A stretch of DNA of 60,422 nt from a virus, in the IMG/VR virus record IMGVR_UViG_3300032047_000013, positions 1-60,422 of that record. One strand, given 5' to 3'. A program made the position numbers and the translations under genes. Positions within the stretch are counted from its first letter, which is position 1. Every line of letters starts with the position of its first letter. Positions 7,141-13,835 of the stretch are shown piece after piece. Below the pieces are notes generated by a model, which made no database searches, was not told the DNA's origin, and saw only the letters and a program-made list of their open reading frames with translations.

Positions 7141-8072
7141 AAAAACTTATCTTTTTCCTCATGCCTCTGCTCAGCTACGGGCAGTGTGACATAGAGATAC
7201 TAGGATTCGATCCTATCTCCACGGACATCATGATGGTTGTCAACGGAGGTGCCTGCTGCACTGAGTCTGACAGCATCGGAGAGTTTATCCTAGCCCTTGG
7301 GTTCAATCCTCCTCAAGACGAATACCCCTGGCCCTGCTTTGGGGATCAAGACTGGATGCTGTTGCTCTACCCTCTAGACTTCCCTGGATTTGAAATGGGT
7401 CAGGGACCTGACAACATCTATCAGACTGGAGATACGATAGCCTTCAACATTATCGAAGATACACCTCTTGCTGGAAGCGGTACGCTACAGTGCTGGGAAC
7501 AAGCCCTTCAGGAAGGTATATTCATGGAGGACTGCATGGTCATTACGGTGTGGCAGATCAACGACAGCGAAACGTTAGACGGTAGCTCCGCAGGCATTGC
7601 AGGTTGCGACTACCCAGACGAGAACATACCTAACAGCTGGCTAGAGTTTTCTATGGAGGCCAACTGTGGACCGCCTCCTCCTCCCGTACCTAACGAGCCA
7701 CAACCATGGGAGCCCGTAGAGACAACGGATACAACAGACACGTCTGGACCTCCACCACCTGAGCCGCCCAACGTAGACGACTGTAAGGACCCGTGCATAT
7801 ACGTATCCAACGTATTCACGCCTAATGGCGACTACGTGAACGACACATGGAGGCCCGTTACAAAGCCTGACTGCTGGTGGAGATGGGAATGCAAGGTCTA
7901 CAACAGATGGGGTGCTGTAGTGTGGGAGAGCTATGATCCCCGTGACAAGTGGATGGGTGAGGGAGGCCTTTCCTATGTGCCTGACGGTGTTTACCTCTGG
8001 ACGATCAGGGGAACCACCTATAGATCAACCAAGGTTGTCAGCATGCAGGGTCATATAACGGTCTTCCGTTAA
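7137..8072 (+). CDS. Secreted protein with CHU_C (gliding-motility, T9SS type B) sorting domain
   Basis: 311 residues. A lipid-free signal peptide (MKKLIFFLMPLLSYG-Q) leads into a Cys-containing beta domain, then a Pro-rich linker (about 179-208). The C-terminal domain starts near residue 225 with NVFTPNGDYVNDTW and continues through VYNRWGAVVWES and DGVYLWTI. This is the classic CHU_C module that directs substrates to the type IX secretion system. The phage product would therefore leave the host through T9SS, to the surface or the medium. Its start overlaps the protease stop. Its TAA overlaps the TAA of the opposing gene so that TTAA serves both. Confidence 0.85.
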   Translation: MKKLIFFLMPLLSYGQCDIEILGFDPISTDIMMVVNGGACCTESDSIGEFILALGFNPPQDEYPWPCFGDQDWMLLLYPLDFPGFEMGQGPDNIYQTGDTIAFNIIEDTPLAGSGTLQCWEQALQEGIFMEDCMVITVWQINDSETLDGSSAGIAGCDYPDENIPNSWLEFSMEANCGPPPPPVPNEPQPWEPVETTDTTDTSGPPPPEPPNVDDCKDPCIYVSNVFTPNGDYVNDTWRPVTKPDCWWRWECKVYNRWGAVVWESYDPRDKWMGEGGLSYVPDGVYLWTIRGTTYRSTKVVSMQGHITVFR

Positions 8073-8434
8073 AAGTCGCTCATCAGGACCTCGTCGATCG
8101 CTTCCTGAACGTCACCTTTCGTAGCCTCCATCGTCATCATAATGTTGGCTTGGAATCTCTTCACCTCCTCTCCTTCGTTGAATACAACAATGGTTGGGAC
8201 AACTACAATCTTGTGCTCTTTTTGGAGGTCTGGAGAGGTGGCTATGTCTACACGACTAGTCTCACAGTCGCTAAGCTTTTCGATCCATGGTACACTGTTC
8301 TGTGAGTTAAACGAAGCGTTAAACTCAATCACGCATATGCCCGAACTGCAGGCTTCTTTCTCTTCAGCAACCCCCGCATAGGTGGCCACCAAGAAGAATG
8401 CAGAGAATACAAACAGGGTTAGTATTACTTTCAT
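8069..8434 (-). CDS. Exported thioredoxin-fold protein lacking the CxxC
   Basis: 121 residues with an N-terminal signal (MKVILTLFVFSAFFLVATYA). The order of secondary-structure motifs matches thioredoxin: VIEFNASFN..., VDIATSPDLQKEHKI, and the cis-proline segment VVVPTIVVFNEGEE. Where thioredoxins have WCGPC, this protein has FNSQN, so it cannot be an ordinary disulfide oxidoreductase. Similar proteins occur in other marine Bacteroidota phages (recalled). A periplasmic chaperone-like or binding role is inference. It is the last gene of the minus-strand envelope cluster, three bases after the coiled-coil gene. Confidence 0.7.
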   Translation of the reverse strand: MKVILTLFVFSAFFLVATYAGVAEEKEACSSGICVIEFNASFNSQNSVPWIEKLSDCETSRVDIATSPDLQKEHKIVVVPTIVVFNEGEEVKRFQANIMMTMEATKGDVQEAIDEVLMSDF

Positions 8435-8437
8435 TTT

Positions 8438-8722
8438 TCATTTTAGTTGGTCTATTTTTTCTTCGATCCTCTTCATGTCCTCTTTAATCTCAGTTACGTC
8501 CTCCTGGGTAGTCATGATTGTCTGACGGACGAGCTGGTCCTTCATGTCAAACTCCATGCGCGTAATCTCTGGAGCCAACGGCTCAGGCAGTTCTTTCGCC
8601 TCTGCTATGTCGGCCTGCAAAGCAAACCACATGCTTATCAATACACCCAGCCCTGTGACTGCCATACCTATAGTCTTTAGGTCCAGTGTGACCTTAGTGT
8701 CCTCCCCAATTTGCTGAGCCAT
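8438..8722 (-). CDS. Membrane-anchored coiled-coil protein (spanin- or XhlA-like candidate)
   Basis: 94 residues. One membrane helix (about 17-38, VTLDLKTIGMAVTGLGVLISMWFAL) is followed by a Pro-containing turn and a long charged coiled coil (TQEDVTEIKEDMKRIEEKIDQL). This architecture occurs in inner-membrane spanins and in XhlA-type lysis accessory proteins. The neighbours, an outer-membrane-barrel-like protein and a holin a few genes upstream, support a lysis or envelope role. There is no lipobox partner, so the assignment remains a candidate. Confidence 0.55.
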   Translation of the reverse strand: MAQQIGEDTKVTLDLKTIGMAVTGLGVLISMWFALQADIAEAKELPEPLAPEITRMEFDMKDQLVRQTIMTTQEDVTEIKEDMKRIEEKIDQLK

Positions 8723-8723
8723 G

Positions 8724-9758
8724 TCAGATTATTACGTAGTTAATGCCAATAGAAAAGTCGTGCCATGATCGGTCCCAGTACTTGTGGTACTTGCCCTCAG
8801 CAAACACGCCAAAACTCCTATTGAATCTTTTACCAAAGATAAGGCCTCCTGAGTAATCCAGCCATTGGTCGCTACTTACGAAACGGTGGTAGGAGTATTC
8901 CCCGTCTGTGTCTACGTGGTAGGGGATTAGGTTGCCCCAAGTGTGTACCCAGAAGTCCTTTGTGAAGTGGTAGTAGTCGAATCCTACAACGAATGAATGG
9001 ACCCATTGGTTGGGCAACTCGCCTCTTTTCTTTGTCACGTAATTGTCAAGTACCTGAGGCACAACGACTTCCTCCCACACCTCATAGCTACTGGCTACAA
9101 GCTCACCCTGAGGGTTGAAGAACTCCCCTGTGTTGACGTCTATATTATAGCCCTCCTGAAGCGCCAAAGAGGTGAAGTGGAGCTGGTTGTTGTCCAGAAC
9201 CCATTCGTTCAAAGGATCGTACCCGTATGGCTCTGAGAGGCGCTGCATGATCCCCGCATTCAAGGACAGCTTACCTAGGTTGGCTCTCACCCTCTGTGAA
9301 CCCTCGAAGTAGCTTACGTCCGCAAACCCATCCTGCAGGTACTCTACCTTGGTGATCCAGCGCTCGCCTACGTAGCGCAAGAAGTGATCTTGGTCTAAGT
9401 AGTTGATTCCCTGCTGTCTACGGTAGTCACCCTCGAACAAGAACTCGAATCCTTTTACTTTACCTATCGTAGCAGCGTCCCCGTAGGACTTCTCTGTTCC
9501 GTTGTAGAAGGTGTTGGCCCTGTTCTCGTATCCGAAGCGAGCGATCTTACGCACCCCAGCAGTGAACGAGTAGTCGAATGGCGTCTTGAGTACGTCTGTC
9601 TGTAGCCCGTTGCCTACAGAAAACACCTCTTGATCTGAGATAGAGTTGCCTCCGCTGAACGCTGTGTAGAACGTAGCGAACTTCAGGGCCTTCTTTACTG
9701 CCTGTCCTGATGCGCTGGCGCTGACAAGAAAAAGCAGTAGTGTCGCTACATATCTCAT
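8724..9758 (-). CDS. Outer-membrane beta-barrel-like protein
   Basis: 344 residues with a clear signal peptide (MRYVATLLLFLVSASASG-Q). The rest alternates short amphipathic strands and charged turns (for example WITKVEYLQDGFADVSYF, SGGLIFGKRFNRSFGVFAEGKYHKYW), rich in Tyr, Trp and Phe, and ends in a strand, DFSIGINYVII, as outer-membrane barrels do. It shares a four-base overlap with the upstream T9SS-substrate gene. Related proteins seem to recur in marine flavobacterial phages (recalled), so it may be a conserved phage function in envelope lysis or receptor blocking. It lacks the motifs of PorP/SprF, which often accompany T9SS type B substrates. Confidence 0.6.
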   Translation of the reverse strand: MRYVATLLLFLVSASASGQAVKKALKFATFYTAFSGGNSISDQEVFSVGNGLQTDVLKTPFDYSFTAGVRKIARFGYENRANTFYNGTEKSYGDAATIGKVKGFEFLFEGDYRRQQGINYLDQDHFLRYVGERWITKVEYLQDGFADVSYFEGSQRVRANLGKLSLNAGIMQRLSEPYGYDPLNEWVLDNNQLHFTSLALQEGYNIDVNTGEFFNPQGELVASSYEVWEEVVVPQVLDNYVTKKRGELPNQWVHSFVVGFDYYHFTKDFWVHTWGNLIPYHVDTDGEYSYHRFVSSDQWLDYSGGLIFGKRFNRSFGVFAEGKYHKYWDRSWHDFSIGINYVII

Positions 9759-12187
9759 TGTTTGATGATTTTCTTTTTGACTCTTCTGTTCTCGTAGTCT
9801 ATCACGAACATATATGCTCCGTCAGGCAAGTCACCTAGGCTTACCACCTTGTCTTTTGTAGGGTCTATCACCCTTTGGCCCAGTGAGTTGTATACGGTTG
9901 CAACGGCTCCTGCAGGGGATTGAATCCTTACTATGTCTCTGGTTGGGTTAGGGTTCACTTCGCAGATAGTATTGTCTAGTATGGTTACGTTGGTCACCCC
10001 GTCACCGCAGTACTCGTACAGGTTGATGCAGTACGCATCCCATCCCACCTCACAGCAGTAGGGGTCCACCTCGATCACCCATGAGTAGCAGTAGTCGTTG
10101 GCCCAGTATGGAGATCCAGCACCCGTCACACAGCCAGCGTCATACACGCAGTCATCAGCGTCTGTGTTGGCCTCTTCGTTGTAGTTGTAGGCGTCGATGT
10201 CCAAGCATCCTTCGATCACAGGTATGCAGGAGTCAATGTCTACGTTGGCCTCTGGGTCGTAGTTAAGTGCCTCAGGATCAGTGCATCCGAACATGGCTAG
10301 TGTGACGCAAGAACCGTCATCATAATCAGCCTCAAATCCTTGCTCGTAGTATTCAAGGTACCCAGCCTGTGTACAGCCCGCTGCGTAGTAGCATCCACTA
10401 TCATCAATGTTCGCCACGCTGCTGTAGTTCTGGGCTTCTTCGTCTGTGCATCCAGGCACAAACGGCTCGCACGTATTTCCGCAGTAGGGAGTCACCGAGT
10501 AGGTGTTAGGGTACGGGACCATGCTCCACTGAGCTACGTCGATTAGAGTGTCACCTGTAGGCCCCATCAGCATGAATCCACACTGCTCTACTTGGTTTTG
10601 GGACTGAGGAGTCGTAAAGAAGTAGATCTCAATCTCTTCCTCGGACGACAGGTACACATCAAAGGACTCGTCGTTACCATCGTTAGGTCCCATCTTGTAC
10701 TGAGGTGAGGTCCATCCGTCTTGATAGATGCCTAGCCAGCTACCAAACCATCCATCGCCCACTCCGTCTGTAATGGTCAGGGTGTAGAAACAAGAGTCTA
10801 TGGCATCCTCTGTGTTGGCCAGCTCGTCGTAGTTAAAGAAAGATTCGTCAGTACAGCCATAAACCTTTTGCGTTAAACATAGGTCTTGAGAAAACTCTGT
10901 GGCCATCTCGTTGTACTCAAGGTACTCTGGGTCACCGCAACCCAATACAACCTCTGGTGCCTCGCATGCAGGGACCTCAAGGTTGGCGGCTACAGTGTAT
11001 CCAAAGTCCGCTACCTCTAGATGCCATAAGGTGTCTTGACAGGCGGTGATGTAAGCGTCCCCGTCTTGACCACCCCACTGCGAGGCCCCAAGACCATCAC
11101 CAAACGTATCGTTCAGCTTGAACTCTATGGCACTGCCTACCGCTATGCAAGTATTGAACACGAGTGGTATGCCGACTATCTGATCTGATACCTCACCTAT
11201 TGACACATCAATAATGTTTTCTGCAACGTCTTGATTCTCAAGCGAAAAGCTGGTTTCAGATGGGTAGTTGTCAAGGACAAGGGTTACAGAAACCTCTGTA
11301 TCTCCCTCCTCGCAATCAACATCTCCGCTTGTGGAACACGATCCGTCATCGAAGTTGGCCCAAGGGTTCCAGTTACTGGCACTAGGGTTCACGCACCCAG
11401 GAACAGCGCCACATGGCAGGCAGCTCTCCCAACAAAAAGGGGGTAGTGACAAAGGCCCGTCTACCACAAGGCTCCTGTTTACATAACCAAACTCATCAAA
11501 CAAAAAACAAGGAGACTCAGAAACGCCCACTGGCAACTCCTGAACCTCCCATTCGTCTGCAGAGAACTTCCATAGATAGCTGCCCTGCTGTATGGAAGCG
11601 GTAAGCTCCCACACCCCATCGCCGTCATCATCGTTCATCTGAGAACAACTGCCGCACCATGCGTTCCATTCTCCGTTTACTTCAGGAATGTCTATTTCAG
11701 GCGGATGCGGTCCATTAAGATCCAGCCTAAATGTCACATCGTACTGGCAGTTCTCTAAGTCAAAATATGCCTGTGGGTTGTAGTTGTTGGCCTCTGGGTC
11801 CGTGCAGTCAGAAAGGGGTGGAGGGCAAGGTAGTACTTCGAACAGAACAGTGATCTGAGACTCAGCAAAGTCGTACACAAACTCACTGACACCGCACGTA
11901 TTCTCTATGCCAAACCACCCCTCTCCAAAATCACAGCAGATGCCGTCACCATACTGATCACTTACGACGAGATTGTACTCCCCAACAGGTAGAAGTACGA
12001 GTTGTTGGTTGTAAGAGTTGTTTTCAAAGGGTACTGATGAAGCGTAAACGCTGTCACTACCCACCATAAGGATCTCCCACGTACTTTCTGCACCGTAGTT
12101 GTCAGCCTGAAACTCTACGTTTACCCATCCTATCTGCGCTGTGGCAAACAGCGGCAACAACAAAAGAACAGAGCTTAGCCACTGCAT
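9755..12187 (-). CDS. Large secreted Cys-rich repeat protein with T9SS type A sorting domain
   Basis: 810 residues from the ATG at 12187; a GTG nine bases upstream is in frame, but the ATG places the signal peptide (MQWLSSVLLLLPLFATA-Q) at the very start. Six clear copies of a GC-x-D-x-x-A-x-N-Y-x-x-x-A-x-x-D-x-x-C repeat and two degenerate ones are spread through the protein, between beta domains containing DGVGDGWFGSW and DPYCCEVGWDAYC. The final 75 residues (NPNPTRDIVRI...VYNSLGQRV...LPDGAYMFVI...KKIIKQ) are a textbook T9SS type A C-terminal domain. It should be exported by the host T9SS and displayed or released. Adhesion is the usual role of such proteins. Confidence 0.85.
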   Translation of the reverse strand: MQWLSSVLLLLPLFATAQIGWVNVEFQADNYGAESTWEILMVGSDSVYASSVPFENNSYNQQLVLLPVGEYNLVVSDQYGDGICCDFGEGWFGIENTCGVSEFVYDFAESQITVLFEVLPCPPPLSDCTDPEANNYNPQAYFDLENCQYDVTFRLDLNGPHPPEIDIPEVNGEWNAWCGSCSQMNDDDGDGVWELTASIQQGSYLWKFSADEWEVQELPVGVSESPCFLFDEFGYVNRSLVVDGPLSLPPFCWESCLPCGAVPGCVNPSASNWNPWANFDDGSCSTSGDVDCEEGDTEVSVTLVLDNYPSETSFSLENQDVAENIIDVSIGEVSDQIVGIPLVFNTCIAVGSAIEFKLNDTFGDGLGASQWGGQDGDAYITACQDTLWHLEVADFGYTVAANLEVPACEAPEVVLGCGDPEYLEYNEMATEFSQDLCLTQKVYGCTDESFFNYDELANTEDAIDSCFYTLTITDGVGDGWFGSWLGIYQDGWTSPQYKMGPNDGNDESFDVYLSSEEEIEIYFFTTPQSQNQVEQCGFMLMGPTGDTLIDVAQWSMVPYPNTYSVTPYCGNTCEPFVPGCTDEEAQNYSSVANIDDSGCYYAAGCTQAGYLEYYEQGFEADYDDGSCVTLAMFGCTDPEALNYDPEANVDIDSCIPVIEGCLDIDAYNYNEEANTDADDCVYDAGCVTGAGSPYWANDYCYSWVIEVDPYCCEVGWDAYCINLYEYCGDGVTNVTILDNTICEVNPNPTRDIVRIQSPAGAVATVYNSLGQRVIDPTKDKVVSLGDLPDGAYMFVIDYENRRVKKKIIKQ

Positions 12188-12306
12188 GACTCGCACTCTT
12201 CAGGGCTGTCAAGGTTGCAGCTAATTTCTCCAGACTTAACCTTATCCTCTTGCTTTTTGAGCTTATCCTGATCCAAAAAGCTGATGTCGTCAAACTCGTC
12301 CTCCAT
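12175..12306 (-). CDS. Small acidic Cys-containing protein (43 aa)
   Basis: An ATG-initiated frame starts two bases after the holin stop and overlaps the start of the T9SS-substrate gene. The product, MEDEFDDISFLDQDKLKKQED...ISCNLDSPEECESCSG, is highly acidic with three cysteines at the end. Tight coupling to both neighbours supports it being real; no function is recognised. Confidence 0.45.
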   Translation of the reverse strand: MEDEFDDISFLDQDKLKKQEDKVKSGEISCNLDSPEECESCSG

Positions 12307-12308
12307 GG

Positions 12309-12743
12309 TTATTTTTTTGATTTTTCGATTGTTCTGCCAGCGAAATATGCACCAAATGCTGTTAGCATTAAGATCTCCAGCAAAGATACGTATGAATCTT
12401 TGACGTTAAATGGCCAGTCATCCATGCTGTCAGCCACCATAGTCACCATAAACATGGTCATAAGGGCTATCAAAGTCACTGGCCTGATGAGCTTTGCGAG
12501 CTTTACGTCGCTACCCATGTCGGCCTTCCAGCGCTCCGTTACGTTCTCCTGAAACCTTACCTCTGCGTCGATCATAGCTTGCGCCTCTGCAGGATCTACA
12601 TCAGGCTCGTTGCCAAGAAGGTTCTTAACAATACCCAACGCACCCTTGTCAGGAAGGGCATCACCCATGACATCCAAAACCTTTGGGGCCTTTGACTTTA
12701 GCCAAGCCCCGAGCTTAGTGTCTTTAATTTTCTTATCCTTCAT
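12309..12743 (-). CDS. Holin (GTA_holin_3TM-like)
   Basis: 144 residues. A charged N-terminal half with an amphipathic helix (AEAQAMIDAEVRFQENVTERWKADM) is followed by RPVTLIALMTMFMVTMVADS and SLLEILMLTAFGAYFAGRTIEK, two or three membrane helices. The conserved RPVT at the start of the first helix and the GRxIEK tail are features I associate with the phage/GTA holin-3TM family. It would form the inner-membrane lesion that releases the endolysin; the M15 peptidase at 56.2-56.7 kb is the likely partner. Four-base overlap with the upstream gene. Confidence 0.7.
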   Translation of the reverse strand: MKDKKIKDTKLGAWLKSKAPKVLDVMGDALPDKGALGIVKNLLGNEPDVDPAEAQAMIDAEVRFQENVTERWKADMGSDVKLAKLIRPVTLIALMTMFMVTMVADSMDDWPFNVKDSYVSLLEILMLTAFGAYFAGRTIEKSKK

Positions 12744-12985
12744 TTTCTTTTCTTTACTCTGTATCTAGAAACCCTACCTTTCTCTCTCTTTTCTTTTCTG
12801 GCCCTTGCCTTCTCAGCAGGCGTTAGCTCCCCCGCTGTCACTGGTGTGTCTTTTGAAATCCTTTTCGTGGGTCTAAACGACCTATCCCCCTTGGAGTAAT
12901 CCTTGTCTCCAGAAAGTGTTCTCCAGTCCTCCTTGAACCAGCGCTTCAGGTTAAGCCCAGCCTTTGTCTTCCTGACCTTAGGCAT
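12740..12985 (-). CDS. Small basic protein, DUF5872-like
   Basis: 81 residues, strongly basic. The order LKRWFKEDWRTLSGDKDY...SFRPTKRISKDTPVTAGELTPAEK matches the pattern I associate with DUF5872 proteins, found in phages and giant viruses, in which a W-F-K-E-x-W box is followed by RPTKR and TP-x-T-x-x-E-L-TP. The function of that family is not known to me. It overlaps its neighbours by one to four bases in a run of small Lys-rich genes that share the MPKV[RK]K start. Confidence 0.6.
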   Translation of the reverse strand: MPKVRKTKAGLNLKRWFKEDWRTLSGDKDYSKGDRSFRPTKRISKDTPVTAGELTPAEKARARKEKREKGRVSRYRVKKRK

Positions 12986-13332
12986 TACTTCTTGCTTTTA
13001 TTGCCCCAGTTGGCAGCCCCAACCTTGCGGCACTTTGCGAGAGCCCCTGATGCGTATGCCGAGGGCCACACGCTATATCTTGCTCGAACCTTGTTATAGC
13101 AAGCGTCTTTCTTGGCCTTCATTTTACCTCCCTTGGCCATCTTTTCGGTCTTTCTGTACCTATACTCCCCACTCTTCGTGTCTTGATAAAGCTTAAAGGA
13201 TGGAGCCCTACTATCTGATGCCCCACTGGTGTACCCTTCTGATCTAAGCTTATTATCAAGCATCTTCTCTGCCGTTTGACGACTCTTGCTGGCCGCGTAA
13301 GCTGGATTTGATTTCTTCTTAACCTTTGGCAT
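12985..13332 (-). CDS. Small basic protein with WPSAYASGALAKCR motif
   Basis: 115 residues, starting MPKVKKKSNPAY. The C-terminal third, KDACYNKVRARYSVWPSAYASGALAKCRKVGAANWGN, is a highly recognisable motif shared by small proteins in many marine phages (recalled), with two conserved cysteines and a tryptophan pair. The Lys-rich composition suggests nucleic-acid or virion association; no activity is known. One base separates it from the next gene downstream, and its start overlaps the end of the upstream gene by 14 bases. Confidence 0.6.
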   Translation of the reverse strand: MPKVKKKSNPAYAASKSRQTAEKMLDNKLRSEGYTSGASDSRAPSFKLYQDTKSGEYRYRKTEKMAKGGKMKAKKDACYNKVRARYSVWPSAYASGALAKCRKVGAANWGNKSKK

Positions 13333-13510
13333 GGTTGGCAGTTTTGAATTTAGCTTTTGCTACAGCCCCAGGATGAGGCTTGTAGTCACCCTTCATCAAG
13401 AAGTAGCGTCCACGCTCTTCCATCCAGTGATATCCTTTAGGAGGCTCCACTGACACGGTCTTCTGAGAAACCTTGAGCTTTCCTCCTTTGTTATACTTAA
13501 CTGTTTTCAT
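13319..13510 (-). CDS. Small basic protein (63 aa)
   Basis: The ATG at 13510 (MKTVKYNKGGKLKVSQ) is chosen because it lies just after the upstream stop at 13512; a longer in-frame TTG start would run inside that gene. The product has a KGGKLK motif and a beta segment PPKGYHWMEERGRYFLMKG. Basic Gly/Lys-rich K-x-GG motifs recur in several proteins of this window. Function unknown. Confidence 0.55.
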   Translation of the reverse strand: MKTVKYNKGGKLKVSQKTVSVEPPKGYHWMEERGRYFLMKGDYKPHPGAVAKAKFKTANHAKG

Positions 13511-13511
13511 G

Positions 13512-13805
13512 TCAGCAATTCCATTTTCTAAGAGCAAGGGCCTTGCGTGTAGGCTTGCCGTTTGGTTTTCTCATTGGCCCCTTCACTCCGCTCATGCGAG
13601 CGCAGAAGGACTTCCTTCTCCCAGCGGCCTTACTTCCCTTCTTGAGTTTTGATGGAGGGGTAGTTACAGCAGTCTTAAGTTTGCTTCCTGGGTTTGCTCG
13701 CCTGTACGCGGCCACACCAGCCTTGGTCAGCCCACCAGATCTGCTCTTGTGAACACCCATCTTCATCTTAGGCATTACGCCCTTCTTCTTTTTAACCTTA
13801 GGCAT
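13512..13805 (-). CDS. Small basic protein, DUF6321-like
   Basis: 97 residues, starting MPKVKKKKGVMPKMKMG. The C-terminal motif RRKSFCARMSGVKGPMRKPNGKPTRKALALRKWNC is characteristic of a small phage protein family I associate with DUF6321. It has a pair of cysteines and an Arg-Lys-Trp-Asn-Cys end. It is the first gene of a run of five small basic genes, and a TATATTTG box lies five bases upstream of its ATG. Confidence 0.6.
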   Translation of the reverse strand: MPKVKKKKGVMPKMKMGVHKSRSGGLTKAGVAAYRRANPGSKLKTAVTTPPSKLKKGSKAAGRRKSFCARMSGVKGPMRKPNGKPTRKALALRKWNC

Positions 13806-13810
13806 GACTG

Positions 13811-13818
13811 CAAATATA
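13811..13818 (-). promoter_or_regulatory. TATATTTG -7 box, near-leaderless
   Basis: On the minus strand TATATTTG lies in the 30-base gap after the giant virion gene, five bases before the ATG at 13805. In Bacteroidota the start of transcription falls a few bases after this box, so the mRNA would begin at or next to the ATG. No TTG is seen at 17-23 bases upstream. Confidence 0.5.
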
Positions 13819-13835
13819 AGAAATTATTAGGCGGC

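Noticed and set aside
5380-8072. Host chromosomal contamination joined to a phage contig
   Set aside because: The two cargo genes are packed with typical phage overlaps, end exactly at a phage gene stop, and other T9SS and dockerin motifs lie elsewhere among phage genes; coverage data would be needed to exclude it fully.
8724-9758. PorP/SprF family protein
   Set aside because: T9SS type B substrates are often followed by PorP/SprF genes, but the typical N-terminal motif of that family is absent here, so only a general barrel-like call is made.
12381-12388. TATCTTTG on the minus strand inside the holin gene
   Set aside because: Matches TAnnTTTG but has no TTG at 17-23 bases upstream and lies within coding sequence 74 bases before the next start; chance is likely.
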